DNA of 64,000 bases from a bacterium (GCA_028821455.1 JAPPGE010000082.1:62001-126000); one strand, 5' to 3'; shown: positions 47,108-57,516, numbered from the stretch's first letter. Notes: generated from the sequence alone by a model not told the origin. Made by a program: numbers and translations.

Positions 47108-48657
47108 GCGCCGGCTCCTTCGCCTGCACCGGTCATCATCAACCCGAGCTGACGGACCGTCGCGTCTGCCGCCGGTACCGTGCCGACCACCCGTCCGCCG
47201 CTCATCACCATGATGCGATCGGCGAGCGCCAGGATTTCGTCGAGTTCCGTCGAGACGAGCAGGATGCCCGTGCCCCGCTCCTTCAACGCCATGACCCTGG
47301 AATGGACGATCTCGACGGTGCCGATGTCGACACCGCGGGTGGGCTGGCCAAGCAGGAGCACGACAGGCTCGGACTCGAACTCCCTCGCAAGCACGATCTT
47401 CTGCTGGTTGCCGCCCGAAAAGGCCGTGGCCGGCAACCTCGGCTCCGGCGGGCGGATGTCGAAGCGCGCAATCAGTCGCTCGGCTTGCGCCTGCATCGCC
47501 GTGCCGCTCGTCCAGAGGCCGGGACCTGCGCATTCCGGGCGACCCAAGACCGCATTCTCCCTGGCTTCGAACGGCAGGACCAATCCCCGCCGATGGCGGT
47601 CTTCCGGCACATGGGTGAGGCCGAGCGCACGCATCCCGGCGGGTGTCGCCGGACTGGCCCTGTCGATACGTCGCCCGGCGAACTCGATGTGTCCCTCCTG
47701 GACGCCAGACAGGCCAGACAGCACATCGAGCAACTCCGACTGGCCGTTGCCGGAGACACCTGCCACGCCGAGGATTTCACCAGCCCGCAACTCCAGCGAG
47801 ACGTTTTGCAGGCCGGGCGCGCCGCCCGGACTCCTCCAGGTGAGCCCCTCGACCCGCAGGACCGGACTTCGGACACTGCTTTCCGACATCCGCACAGCCT
47901 GGCCGATCTTTCGCCCGACCATGAGTTCGGCGAGTTCGCCTGGCGTCGTTTCGCTCGTTTTGCGGCTGCCGACGAGGCGGCCGTGACGCATGATCGAAAC
48001 CGAGTCGCAGACCGCCATCACTTCCCGGAGTTTGTGGGTAATCAGAACAACGGTGCCCCCGGCGTCGCAAACCGCGCGCAGGTTGGCAAAGAGCCGGTCG
48101 GTCTCATCCGGGGTCAGCACGCCGGTCGGCTCGTCGAGGATCAGGATACGGGTACCCCGAAAAAGCGCCTTGAGGATTTCGACCCGCTGGCGCAGGCCGA
48201 CCGGCAGGTCGTCGACGAGGGCGTCCGGATCGATCTCCAGACCATGCGCAAGGCTCAGGTCTTTCAGCCTCGCGCGGTTGTCGGCCTCGCCGCTACGGAG
48301 CCGGAAGCTGCCCTCAATGCCGAGCACGACGTTTTCCAGCACGGTGAAGGTCGGGATCAGCATGAAGTGCTGGTGGACCATTCCGACGCCGAGCGCGATG
48401 GCGTCTCCCGGGCTGCGGAGTACGGCAGGGCGACCGGCGATTTCTATGCTGCCACCATCGGGCGCATGGAGTCCGTAGACGATGGATGCGAGCGTGGATT
48501 TCCCCGCCCCGTTCTCGCCAACGATGCCATGGACGGTGCCGGCCGGTATGTCCAGATCCACATCATCATTGGCGAGCACGGCGCCGAAACGTTTCGTGAT
48601 GCCGCGCAACCGGACTGCCGCGTGGCTGGACTCTCCGGCGCCGTCGTCACCCAACAA
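47104..48657 (-). CDS. BMP-type ABC transporter ATPase, two-domain
   Basis: A 517-residue double ATPase of the sugar/nucleoside class. Domain 1 is complete: GENGAGKST, LPVGLRQRVEI, ILILDEPTGVLTP. Domain 2 is degenerate as usual in this class: GVSGNGQSE in place of Walker A Lys-Thr, FSGGNQQK retained, and LLLGQPTRGVD in place of DEP. The start is probably TTG at 48657 or 48654, just after the binding-protein stop; no ATG fits. Confidence 0.93.
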   Translation of the reverse strand: MLGDDGAGESSHAAVRLRGITKRFGAVLANDDVDLDIPAGTVHGIVGENGAGKSTLASIVYGLHAPDGGSIEIAGRPAVLRSPGDAIALGVGMVHQHFMLIPTFTVLENVVLGIEGSFRLRSGEADNRARLKDLSLAHGLEIDPDALVDDLPVGLRQRVEILKALFRGTRILILDEPTGVLTPDETDRLFANLRAVCDAGGTVVLITHKLREVMAVCDSVSIMRHGRLVGSRKTSETTPGELAELMVGRKIGQAVRMSESSVRSPVLRVEGLTWRSPGGAPGLQNVSLELRAGEILGVAGVSGNGQSELLDVLSGLSGVQEGHIEFAGRRIDRASPATPAGMRALGLTHVPEDRHRRGLVLPFEARENAVLGRPECAGPGLWTSGTAMQAQAERLIARFDIRPPEPRLPATAFSGGNQQKIVLAREFESEPVVLLLGQPTRGVDIGTVEIVHSRVMALKERGTGILLVSTELDEILALADRIMVMSGGRVVGTVPAADATVRQLGLMMTGAGEGAGA

Positions 48658-48665
48658 GGACGGCC

Positions 48666-49667
48666 TCAGTCGGGGCAGTTCGAGTCGCTCATGTAGTCGT
48701 GGACGACGATGTTGCCTGCGATGATGGCGTCCTTGGCCTCTTCGACTGCGGCCGTCAGCTCATCCGTCAGCAGTCCGGCATTGTGTTCGTCCTGCGCCCA
48801 GTCCACGCCGTCTTCCGCAAGGCCGAGGCTGTGGACGCCGGAGGAGAAGGTACCGGCCAGCCCGTCGCTGAGCGTCTGGTAGGTGGCGACATCGACCCGT
48901 TTCAGCATTGACGTCAGCACGAAACCGGGCGCAAGTCCGTTCTGGTTCGAATCGACGCCGATCGCGAGCATGCCGGCGTCGGCTGCCGCCTGGATCACGC
49001 CAATGCCACTTCTGCCCGCAGCGTGATAGACGACGTCGGCGCCTCGATCCATCTGGCTTCTGGCGAGTTCCGACGCCTTGGTCGGGTCGTTCCAGGCAGC
49101 GGGCGTCGTTCCGGTCATCGCCTGGAGCACTTCGATGTCGGCATTCGCCGACCTTGCTCCCTGCAGATAGCCGCAATGGAACTTGCGGATGAGGGGGATA
49201 TCCATGCCGCCCACGAAGCCAACCTTGCCGGTCTTGCTGGCGAGGGCCGCAGCGATGCCGACCAGATAGCTCCCTTCGTGCTCCTTGAAGACATACTGGC
49301 GCAGGTTTGGCCGGTCCAGCCACGAGACGTCGATGATCGCGAACTGGCGATCGGGATAGTCCGCCGCCACCGCGTCCAGAGCATCTGCCTGGGAGAAGCC
49401 TACCGCGATCACCATGGTAGCGCCGCGCTCCACGAGGCGCCGCATCGCCTGTTCCCGCTGGGTCTCGTTGACGATCTGGAACTCGGCGACCTTGATGCCG
49501 GTTTCTTCGGAGAACTTCTGGACTCCGTTCCAGACGCCCTCGTTGAAGCTCTTGTCGAACTTGCTGCCAAGGTCGTAGACAACAGCGGGCTTGAATTCTT
49601 CGGCAAACGCCATCCCTGTCGCAAGGGCCCACAGCATCGCCACGATCGTCAAGAATCTGCTTCCCAT
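48666..49667 (-). CDS. BMP family ABC transporter substrate-binding protein
   Basis: A 333-residue periplasmic protein starting at ATG 49667 with a signal peptide (FLTIVAMLWALATGMAFA) cleaved near AFA-EEF. PAVVYDLGSKFDKSFNEGVWNGV, VGFVGGMDIPLIRKFHCGYLQGA and HAAGRSGIGVIQAA match the BmpA/PnrA-like fold that binds nucleosides or related compounds. First gene of a complete four-gene importer. No lipobox cysteine is seen. Confidence 0.93.
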   Translation of the reverse strand: MGSRFLTIVAMLWALATGMAFAEEFKPAVVYDLGSKFDKSFNEGVWNGVQKFSEETGIKVAEFQIVNETQREQAMRRLVERGATMVIAVGFSQADALDAVAADYPDRQFAIIDVSWLDRPNLRQYVFKEHEGSYLVGIAAALASKTGKVGFVGGMDIPLIRKFHCGYLQGARSANADIEVLQAMTGTTPAAWNDPTKASELARSQMDRGADVVYHAAGRSGIGVIQAAADAGMLAIGVDSNQNGLAPGFVLTSMLKRVDVATYQTLSDGLAGTFSSGVHSLGLAEDGVDWAQDEHNAGLLTDELTAAVEEAKDAIIAGNIVVHDYMSDSNCPD

Positions 49668-49933
49668 ACCGGCCCCCGTTTTCGCTCCATCGACAATCCA
49701 GCGGATCGAAGCCGTATCCGGCTCGCCGCCCCGGCAGCATAGTGTCGTCAATCGTCGTCCCCAAGGCCAGCATCATGCCGCCGCGCCTGCGCCTGTCTGG
49801 GAAATCTTCGGATGCGGGTCATTCGCGTTGCCGGACAGCCAACGTCGACTGTGCGCTGCGACGCGAATTCGGGCGATTCCACCAGGACACTTGCGAGATT
49901 CCCGAACCGGCGGAGCCGGACGCATGGTCGACC

Positions 49934-52018
49934 TCACCCCGATGCGAGGAGCCTGACGGCGTCCTGTCGCTCGAAGAGATGGAGCAGGACCGTGAGGGCG
50001 CGGCCGCGTTCGCTCTTGAGTTCCGGGTCGCGGGCAAGGATGAGCCGGGCGTCGTCGTGGGCGACCTGGAGAAACCGCGATGCCGAGTGCTGGTCGGCCA
50101 GACGAAATCTCGGCAGGCCGCTCTGCCTGGCGCCGAGCAGCTCTCCGCCTCCTCGCAGTCGCAGGTCCTCCTCGGCAATCTCGAAACCGTCATTGCTGTG
50201 TCTGAGGATATCGAGACGTCTGCGTGCCGCATCGTTAAGGGGAGGCGCATAGAGCAGCAGGCACGATGACGGGGCGTTGCCGCGTCCGACCCGGCCGCGG
50301 AGCTGGTGCAGTTGGGCGAGACCGAAGCGCTCGGCATGTTCGATCACCATGACGGTGGCCTCACCCACGTCCAGACCGACCTCGACCGCAGTCGTTGCCA
50401 CGAGGACAGCAACGGCGCCGCTTGCGAATCTCTCCATGACGTCGTCCTTTTCGGCGGCGTTCATGCGTCCGTGGACAAGCCCGGCGCGTTCTCCGAAGAT
50501 TCGCCTGAGATGGCGATAGCGGTCCTCTGCAGCGACCGTGTCGCCTGATTCGCTTCGTTCGATGACAGGGCAGATCCAGTAGGCCCGTCCGCCACGCCCG
50601 ATGGCGCGACCAAGGGCGGCCACCACGTCGTCAAGGCGTGCGGTTGGCATGGCCCGCGTGGTGATCTCCTGGCGTCCCGGCAGGCGCTCGTCAAGGCGCG
50701 TGACATCGAGCCCGCCATAGCCCGTCATCTGCAGGGTTCGCGGTATCGGCGTGGCAGTCATCACAAGGGTGTCGACGGCATGTCCCTTGGCCGCCAGGGC
50801 GATACGCTGGTGAACGCCGAAACGATGCTGTTCATCGACGACGATGAACGCCAGGTCATGGAATTCGGTGCCTTCGGAAAGCAGGGCATGGGTACCGACA
50901 ACCAGATGGGACGACCCGTTGGCGACTCCTTTGAGAGTGGCATCACGCTTTGTTCCCCGATCGCGTCCGGTGACGAGAACAACGTCGATGCCGCTGTCGC
51001 GCGCAAGATCGGCGATGGTGCGATGATGCTGCCGGGCCAGGAGTTCCGTGGGTGCCAACAACGCAGCCTGATGACCGGCCTCCACGGCCGCCAGCATGGC
51101 CTGCACGGCCACCAGCGTCTTGCCGCTCCCCACATCGCCCTGCAGGAGGCGCAACATTGGGAAAGGTGCCTCCATGTCGAGGGTTATGTCGCGGACCGCG
51201 TCGATTTGTGCCTGTGTCATGCGGAAGGGAAGCGCGTGTGTGATCCTCGTGCGCAGGCTGCCATCGCCCTTGAGCGAGCGGCCGGGCGTTGACCGCCGTC
51301 CGGCTCGCACCAGGGCCAGGGCGAGCTGATTGCCGAGGAGTTCGTCAAAGGCGAGACGATCACGTACCGCCGGATCCCCGGCAAGTTCTTCCAGGTCCCG
51401 CGGCTGGTGAACGCGTTTGACCGCGTCCGACCATGAAGGCCAGCGGTTCTGCTCCAGCCATGCCCGGTCCTGCCACTCGGGCAGTTGCGGGCTGCGCTCC
51501 AGCACCAGCGAAATGATCCGTCGCATGGTCGGCGCACCGAGACCCTCCACAAGGGAATAGACCGGTTCCAGGTGCGGCTCGCCGTCGGCGTCACCTGGCG
51601 TTGCGACGTGATCGGGGTGGACCATTTCCAGGCGATCGGCAAACTGTTCGATCCGGCCACTCACCAGTTTCCTTGAACCGGCAGGGAGAATCTTCACAAG
51701 CCACGATTCGCGGGCACGGAAGTAGACGAGATCGAGTCTCCGGCCGGTATCGTCTGCTGTCACGATACGCCAGGGATGGCGTGGTGTTCCGGGGCGCCTG
51801 TGACGCTCCACGGTCACATGAACACTGACCAGGCTTCCCGGGGTTGCCTCGCCGAGATCAGCGAGTTGCCGGCGATTGATGATGGATGTTGGAAGGTGCC
51901 AGAGAAGGTCCACAACTCTGGTGCCGGCCAGGCCGGAAATCAGGGAAGCCGTCCTGCGGCCGACACGTGGAAGAGCGGTCACCGGCTCGAACAGCGGAAA
52001 GAGAATCTCCGGTCTCAT
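49934..52018 (-). CDS. recG: ATP-dependent DNA helicase RecG
   Basis: A 694-residue full-length RecG that remodels stalled forks and Holliday junctions. The N-terminal wedge region starts LFEPVTALPRVGRRTASLISGLAG. Helicase motifs are GDVGSGKT (294-301), DEQHRFGVHQR, MTATPIPRTLQM and HQLRGRVGRG, and the C-terminal LRGGGELLGARQSGLP is diagnostic. It is divergent from sdhE-mfd, a neighbourhood known from other alphaproteobacteria. Confidence 0.98.
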   Translation of the reverse strand: MRPEILFPLFEPVTALPRVGRRTASLISGLAGTRVVDLLWHLPTSIINRRQLADLGEATPGSLVSVHVTVERHRRPGTPRHPWRIVTADDTGRRLDLVYFRARESWLVKILPAGSRKLVSGRIEQFADRLEMVHPDHVATPGDADGEPHLEPVYSLVEGLGAPTMRRIISLVLERSPQLPEWQDRAWLEQNRWPSWSDAVKRVHQPRDLEELAGDPAVRDRLAFDELLGNQLALALVRAGRRSTPGRSLKGDGSLRTRITHALPFRMTQAQIDAVRDITLDMEAPFPMLRLLQGDVGSGKTLVAVQAMLAAVEAGHQAALLAPTELLARQHHRTIADLARDSGIDVVLVTGRDRGTKRDATLKGVANGSSHLVVGTHALLSEGTEFHDLAFIVVDEQHRFGVHQRIALAAKGHAVDTLVMTATPIPRTLQMTGYGGLDVTRLDERLPGRQEITTRAMPTARLDDVVAALGRAIGRGGRAYWICPVIERSESGDTVAAEDRYRHLRRIFGERAGLVHGRMNAAEKDDVMERFASGAVAVLVATTAVEVGLDVGEATVMVIEHAERFGLAQLHQLRGRVGRGNAPSSCLLLYAPPLNDAARRRLDILRHSNDGFEIAEEDLRLRGGGELLGARQSGLPRFRLADQHSASRFLQVAHDDARLILARDPELKSERGRALTVLLHLFERQDAVRLLASG

Positions 52019-52105
52019 GGACGAGGAGCATACACCGGCGTCGGAGTGTCCGTGACATCACCTTCGTCAGGCTGTAGACGGAACCATTCCGGGACCGGCG
52101 AGCGC

Positions 52106-52366
52106 ATGACAGACGACAACAACACACGCCGGCAGCGTCTACGCTATCGGGCCTCACGCCGCGGTTCCCGTGAGCTTGATCTGTTGCTCGGGCGCTATGC
52201 CGAACACGCGCTCGAAGCGATGAGCGAGAGTGAGCTTGAGGAGTTCGCCGCGTTTCTCGGGTGCCCGGATCCCCTCATCCAGGCGTGGATCATGAACGGC
52301 GACGATGCTGCCGCTGGGAAGTTCGGAAAGCTCGTAAGGCGGATTCAGATTTTTCATGCACATTGA
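52106..52366 (+). CDS. sdhE: Succinate dehydrogenase assembly factor SdhE (FAD assembly factor)
   Basis: An 86-residue protein whose RRGSRELDLLLGRYAE carries the RGxxE motif of SdhE, which aids covalent flavination of SdhA. LEEFAAFLGCPDPLIQAWIMNGD matches the helical C-terminus. I chose ATG 52106 to match family length; the frame is open further upstream. Its end overlaps the mfd start by 11 bases. Confidence 0.93.
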   Translation: MTDDNNTRRQRLRYRASRRGSRELDLLLGRYAEHALEAMSESELEEFAAFLGCPDPLIQAWIMNGDDAAAGKFGKLVRRIQIFHAH

Positions 52367-55300
52367 TAGATTGCAGGGCCATGTCATTGATTCACTGGGG
52401 CCAGGCGTTCTGAACACCGTGTCCGGTGTTCCGGAAGGGGTGGACGCCGTTTTGCTTGCAGGATTGCGTCAGCGCCATCCTGACCGCGATATCCTGATGG
52501 TGCTCCACGATGAGGAGCGGGCACGACGTCTGGCAGGTGCTCTCGCGTTCTTTGGGGCAGGCGATTGCACAAGGCTCTTTCCGGCCTGGGACTGTCTTCC
52601 CTATGACAGGGTGTCGCCGCATCCGGCCGTGGCGGGGGTCCGTCTCGCCCTCATGGGAGATCTGTGCGAGAGACCCCGGGACGCCAGTGGTCTTGTCGTG
52701 CTCACCACGGCACGGGCGATGCTGCAGCGGGTTCCGCCGCGCGCGACGTGGCATGGCCGGCGCCGGCATCTTCACAAGGGCGGCAAGACGGATCCGGCCG
52801 CGCTCTTCCGCGATCTCCTCGCCATGGGGTACTCCAGGACAAGCGTGGTCATGGAGCAGGGGGACTGTGCGGCGCGGGGTGACATTCTCGATGTCTTTCC
52901 GCCGGCCATGGCAGAACCCGCGCGTCTCGATTTCTTCGGTGACGAGGTTACCGGCATCCGTACATTCGATCCATTGAACCAGCGTTCGACGGGACTCCTG
53001 GAGAGTCTTTCAATCGACCCGGCGAGCGAGGTCGCGCTCGATCCTGCCTCGATCAAGCGGTTCCGCGATCACTGGCGCGAGCTCTTCGGCATGAATGCAC
53101 TGGCCGATCCCGTTTATGAGTCGGCCATCGAGGGTGTGCGGACTCCGGGTATGGAGCATTGGCTTGGTCTCTTTTACCAGACCCTCGACACATTTCCCGA
53201 CTATCTTGGCGAGGACTGGATTCTGGTCTTCACCGGAGATGTCGAGGATGCCTTGAGAGCCCACCTCGACACCGTTGAGGACCACTACGAGCATCGCGCG
53301 TCCGGAAACGGGGATGACGGCGTCGCCTATCACGCTCCGCCTCCCGATGGACTCTATCTTTCGATCGATGACTGGACGGCGATGGCGCGAACGCGCACGG
53401 CGATCAGGCTGCTGGCCGGCGCCCCTGACACGGCATCCGACGGAGTGATTGATGCCGGTGGTCTGAGATCCCGGGACTTCAGCCTCGAGCGCATGAATGT
53501 CCGCATGCAGCTCTTCGATTCCGTTGCCCGGCACATCGCCGACGAGAAGTCGCAGGGTCGTCGGGTCATCGTTGCGGCACTGGGAGATGCGAGTCAGGGC
53601 AATCTGGCGACCATGCTGGAGAGTCACGGTGTCGGCGACGTGGTCAGGGCAGGGGAGGAAGATTGGCTCCGGATACCGGACTCATCCGTCCCTGTCGTCG
53701 TTCTGCCGCTCGAGCACGGGTTTGTGACCACGGATCTCAGCGTTGTCGCCGAGCAGGATGTTCTCGGCGACCGTATCACGACACCGCGCCGGCGCCGTAC
53801 GAAGCGAGATGCCGAGCGGTTTCTTCTCGAGGTGTCGCAGCTCGCCGAGGGCGACCACGTCGTCCACATTGACCATGGCATCGGAGTGTTCGAGGGCCTT
53901 CACACCGTCACGCTTGGCGGCGCACCGCACGACTGCCTGCGTGTGCACTACGCGGGCGGTGACGCGCTGCTGGTGCCCGTGGAGAACATCGACACCCTGT
54001 CCCGCTACGGGTCGCACGATGCCCGAGTCCAGCTGGACCGGCTTGGAAGCGCTGCCTGGCAGGCGCGCCAGGCGCGTCTTGCCAATCGCATCGAGGAGAT
54101 GGCGGGAGAACTCCTCAAGACGGCCTCCGAGAGACTCTTGCAGTCGGGCCCCGTGATTCGTGTCGATGAGGAGACGTACACGGAATTCTGTTCACGCTTT
54201 CCCTTTCAGGAGACCGAGGATCAGGCGAAAGCCATTGGCGAGGTGTTCGACGACCTCGCTTCCGGTCGCGCCATGGACCGGCTGGTGTGCGGCGACGTTG
54301 GATTCGGCAAGACCGAAGTGGCCCTGCGCGCCGCACTTGCCACGGTTCTTGAAGGATTCCAGGTGGCGGTGGTGGCCCCCACGACACTGCTTGCCCGACA
54401 GCACCACGAGACCTTTGTCGAACGGTTCAGGCACTTGCCCGTCAACATAGCCCTGCTCTCCCGTCTCGTGACATCCGCTGAGGCAGCCAGCGCGAAGAAG
54501 GGAGTGGCAGCCGGGACTGTCGACATCGTGATCGGCACCCACGCCCTGCTGTCCCGCACCATGTCCTTCGCCAACCTTGGCCTTCTGGTGATCGACGAGG
54601 AACAGCAGTTCGGCGTGGCTCACAAGGAAAAACTCAAGCAGATCAAGACCAACGTCCATGTCCTCACCCTGACCGCGACACCGATACCGCGGACCCTGCA
54701 GATGGCCCTGAGTGGAGTCCGTGACCTCAGCCTCATCGTTACGCCGCCAGTCGATCGGCTCGCCATCAGGACATTTGTTGGCACGTACGATTCAGTCACC
54801 GTTCGCGAGGCGATCAGGCGCGAACGCATGCGGGGTGGTCAGACCTACGTCGTGTGTCCCAGGGCTGCGGACCTCGGGCGCATGCGCAAGGATCTGCAGA
54901 AGCTGGTGCCGGAGGCACGGATCGCCACGGCACACGGCAAGCTGGATCCGGACAATCTCGAGAGCATCATGACGGCCTTCTACGATGGGCGAATCGACGT
55001 TCTGGTCACGACCACGATCATCCAGTCGGGGCTCGACATTCCCAATGCCAACACGATGGTCATCCACCGTTGCGACCGCTTCGGGCTGGGACAGCTCTAC
55101 CAGCTGCGCGGGCGCATCGGACGTTCACGCGCACGCGCCTATGCTTACATTACGCTGCCGCCAGGCATGAAACCGGGCAAGGATGCGATGCGCCGCCTCA
55201 AGGCCCTTTCCCAGATGGATTCACTGGGCGCCGGGTTTTCGCTGGCAAGCCGCGACCTCGAGATTCGCGGTGCCGGCAATCTTCTTGGCCGGGAACAGTC

Positions 55301-55886
55301 CGGTCACATCCGCGAGGTCGGAGTGGAACTCTATCAGCAGATGGTCGAGGAAGCGGTCGAGAAGGTCCGTGCGGAACAGGAAGGGCGGTTGCGGGAAACG
55401 AGGCATTCCTGGTCTCCTGAAGTGGGTGTCGGCTCAGCAGTCCTGATCCCGGATACCTGGGTCCGCGACCTTGATGTGAGGCTCGTTCTCTACAGGCGCA
55501 TTGCCGCGCTCGAGGATCGCGCCGGAATCGATGATCTGAGAGAGGAACTGGTCGATCGCTTTGGTGATCTTCCCGAGGAGGCCGACAATCTGCTGCGAAT
55601 CATTGCCATCAAGGGCGACTGCCGACGCGCTGGAATTGCGCGGCTCGATGCCGGGCCGCTCGGGGCCGTGGTCGCCTTTCACCAGGACACGTTCGCCGAA
55701 CCGGAACGTTTGATTTCCTGGATCACCGACCAGAACGGAACGGCAAGGATGCGACCCGATCAGACACTGGTCGTGACCGGCTCCTGGGAAAGGGTGAAGG
55801 ATCGCCTCGACGGTGCCGAGTGCCTTGCCTCAGAGCTCTGCGCAATCGCTTGCGGCGGTCACGAGACGACGCAACACCTCGGCTGA
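52356..55886 (+). CDS. mfd: Transcription-repair coupling factor Mfd
   Basis: A 1176-residue full-length Mfd that removes stalled RNA polymerase and recruits UvrA. Order: UvrB-homology region (LFPAWDCLPYDRVSPHPAVAG), RNA-polymerase-interacting domain (GDHVVHIDHGIGVFEGL), translocase with CGDVGFGKTEVAL near residue 644, DEEQQFGV near 747, TLTATPIPRTLQMALSG and the TRG-like GLGQLYQLRGRIGRS, then the C-terminal D7 domain. Its last 57 bases overlap the convergent FrnE-like gene. Confidence 0.98.
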   Translation: MHIDRLQGHVIDSLGPGVLNTVSGVPEGVDAVLLAGLRQRHPDRDILMVLHDEERARRLAGALAFFGAGDCTRLFPAWDCLPYDRVSPHPAVAGVRLALMGDLCERPRDASGLVVLTTARAMLQRVPPRATWHGRRRHLHKGGKTDPAALFRDLLAMGYSRTSVVMEQGDCAARGDILDVFPPAMAEPARLDFFGDEVTGIRTFDPLNQRSTGLLESLSIDPASEVALDPASIKRFRDHWRELFGMNALADPVYESAIEGVRTPGMEHWLGLFYQTLDTFPDYLGEDWILVFTGDVEDALRAHLDTVEDHYEHRASGNGDDGVAYHAPPPDGLYLSIDDWTAMARTRTAIRLLAGAPDTASDGVIDAGGLRSRDFSLERMNVRMQLFDSVARHIADEKSQGRRVIVAALGDASQGNLATMLESHGVGDVVRAGEEDWLRIPDSSVPVVVLPLEHGFVTTDLSVVAEQDVLGDRITTPRRRRTKRDAERFLLEVSQLAEGDHVVHIDHGIGVFEGLHTVTLGGAPHDCLRVHYAGGDALLVPVENIDTLSRYGSHDARVQLDRLGSAAWQARQARLANRIEEMAGELLKTASERLLQSGPVIRVDEETYTEFCSRFPFQETEDQAKAIGEVFDDLASGRAMDRLVCGDVGFGKTEVALRAALATVLEGFQVAVVAPTTLLARQHHETFVERFRHLPVNIALLSRLVTSAEAASAKKGVAAGTVDIVIGTHALLSRTMSFANLGLLVIDEEQQFGVAHKEKLKQIKTNVHVLTLTATPIPRTLQMALSGVRDLSLIVTPPVDRLAIRTFVGTYDSVTVREAIRRERMRGGQTYVVCPRAADLGRMRKDLQKLVPEARIATAHGKLDPDNLESIMTAFYDGRIDVLVTTTIIQSGLDIPNANTMVIHRCDRFGLGQLYQLRGRIGRSRARAYAYITLPPGMKPGKDAMRRLKALSQMDSLGAGFSLASRDLEIRGAGNLLGREQSGHIREVGVELYQQMVEEAVEKVRAEQEGRLRETRHSWSPEVGVGSAVLIPDTWVRDLDVRLVLYRRIAALEDRAGIDDLREELVDRFGDLPEEADNLLRIIAIKGDCRRAGIARLDAGPLGAVVAFHQDTFAEPERLISWITDQNGTARMRPDQTLVVTGSWERVKDRLDGAECLASELCAIACGGHETTQHLG

Positions 55887-56474
55887 CTGGGCGCCGCCAA
55901 TGGCAAGGCGGCGGTTGAAGACAAAGAAGGGAACACTCCGGATACCCCCCTCCCGCGCCTTCCTGGCATCGTGGAGAAGACGCCTTGTAAGGGGAATGCT
56001 GTCGATCCAGGTCAGGGCCTCGACGCGGCTGAACCCGGCGTCTTCGGCGATGTCCGCCAGGACCCCTGGATCGCCGATGTCCCGGCCGGCAACAAAGTGG
56101 CTCCTGAATATGCCGTCGATCACGTCCCTCTGCCGGCCGCTGTCATGAACTCCCAGAATGAGTGCGTGCGCCCGCAGGGCCGAGGGTGTTCTTGTGATGG
56201 CGCTGAATGCGAAGGGAATACCCTCCGCAAGCCCATATCGCGTGATGCGCTCCAGCGTGGTCTCCGCCAGCCGGGAGTTGCCGAAGGCGCGTGCCAGCCA
56301 TGCATTGCGTTCCATGCCGTCGGCCGGCATCGCCGGATTGAGCAGGAAGGCCCGCCACACGATCCGGGGGCAATGGCGACCGGAAAGACCGGCGAGAACA
56401 TTCTTCAGACGCTGATGACCGATGTAGCACCAGGGGCATGTCGGATCCGACCACATGTCGACAGTGGCCTTCAC
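55830..56474 (-). CDS. FrnE-like DsbA family protein
   Basis: A 214-residue cytoplasmic thioredoxin-fold protein with CPWC at 13-16 (MWSDPTCPWCYIGHQRL), the mark of FrnE / 2-hydroxychromene-2-carboxylate isomerase relatives, and the cis-Pro loop GIRSVPFFVFNRRLAIGGAQ. The GTG at 56474 gives a family-like N-terminus; an upstream GTG at 56534 would overlap the SDR gene. The 3' end overlaps mfd by 57 bases tail-to-tail. Confidence 0.86.
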   Translation of the reverse strand: MKATVDMWSDPTCPWCYIGHQRLKNVLAGLSGRHCPRIVWRAFLLNPAMPADGMERNAWLARAFGNSRLAETTLERITRYGLAEGIPFAFSAITRTPSALRAHALILGVHDSGRQRDVIDGIFRSHFVAGRDIGDPGVLADIAEDAGFSRVEALTWIDSIPLTRRLLHDARKAREGGIRSVPFFVFNRRLAIGGAQSAEVLRRLVTAASDCAEL

Positions 56475-56494
56475 GGTGTTTGCGGGTTCAACGT

Positions 56495-57250
56495 TCAGGG
56501 CTGGGGCGCCCGGGCGGTGAGTCCGCCATCGCACACGAAGAGCTGCCCCGTGGTGAAAGCGGCCTCGTCACTGGCGAGGAACAGGGTAAGGGCGGCGATG
56601 TCGACCGGTTGACCGATGCGTCCAACGGGCTGATTGGCGTCGAGCGCACGGGCGGCCTCGGCGGGATCGGGCACGCTCGCGAGGTATGCATCCATCATGT
56701 CGGTCTGGATCCAGCCCGGGCAGATGACATTGCAACGGATGCCATCAGCGCCATGATCGACGGCTATGGCGCGTGACAGCGCGTGCACCGCGCCCTTGGT
56801 GGCGCAGTAGGCGGCAAGACCGGGGTCCGCCACGAATCCGTCGTAACTGCCGACGTTGATGATGGTGCCACCGCCCTGGCGCGTCATGACGGGAATCGAC
56901 TCCCGGCAGAACAGGAAGACGCTGCCAACGTTGACGCGGAAGATACTGTTCCACTCGTCCTCGCTGGTCTCGATGATCGTCTTTTCGATCTGCATGGCCG
57001 CATTGTTGACCAGGACATCGATTCCTCCGAGACGCTCCCTTGCGGTCTCAACGACAGCGGAAACATGGGTTGCGGAAGAGACGTCGCCCGGGACCCAGAT
57101 CACGGAATCACTGTCCCCGGTTGCCAGCGGCCGACGCGCCGTGGCGATGACCTGCGCCCCCTCACGGACGAAGCTCTCTGCGATCGCCCTGCCGATCCCT
57201 CTCGATGCGCCGGTGACGATGGCGCGCTTGCCTTCCAGTCTGCCACCCAT
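56495..57250 (-). CDS. Short-chain dehydrogenase/reductase (SDR)
   Basis: A 251-residue classical SDR: TGASRGIG (13-20), NNAA (82-85), Ser135, Tyr148 and Lys152 in YCATKGAVHALSR, and CPGWIQTDM. The C-terminus FTTGQLFVCDGGLTA is typical of NAD-dependent 3-oxoacyl/alcohol dehydrogenases. It ends 20 bases upstream of the FrnE-like start. Substrate unknown. Confidence 0.93.
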   Translation of the reverse strand: MGGRLEGKRAIVTGASRGIGRAIAESFVREGAQVIATARRPLATGDSDSVIWVPGDVSSATHVSAVVETARERLGGIDVLVNNAAMQIEKTIIETSEDEWNSIFRVNVGSVFLFCRESIPVMTRQGGGTIINVGSYDGFVADPGLAAYCATKGAVHALSRAIAVDHGADGIRCNVICPGWIQTDMMDAYLASVPDPAEAARALDANQPVGRIGQPVDIAALTLFLASDEAAFTTGQLFVCDGGLTARAPQP

Positions 57251-57516
57251 ATCGGCCTCCGCCTGTCTGATGTCGGGCAGGATATCCCGCTTTCACGACC
57301 GGATCACAAGGGAGGTCGCCGGGTCATCCTGATTCGTCATGCGACCATTGCGCTGAGAGCGGTGACGGTTCCTTCAGAGGTGATCCCTAGCCTGATGGCA
57401 GCCGCAAATCGGGTCGATTTGAATTACTGAATTGGAGACCGCGGAGGGCGTCGCGTCTCACTGGTCTCGTCTCCCGACGCCAGTCATCAAACCACCCCGT
57501 CAGGACAGCAACAGGA

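Noticed and set aside
47104-48657. Degenerate second nucleotide-binding domain as evidence of a broken gene
   Set aside because: Loss of Walker A Lys and Walker B Asp-Glu in the second domain is normal for this importer class.
47302-48696. 464-codon plus-strand open frame opposite the BMP-type ATPase
   Set aside because: The minus strand carries all ATPase motifs; the plus frame is a compositional shadow.
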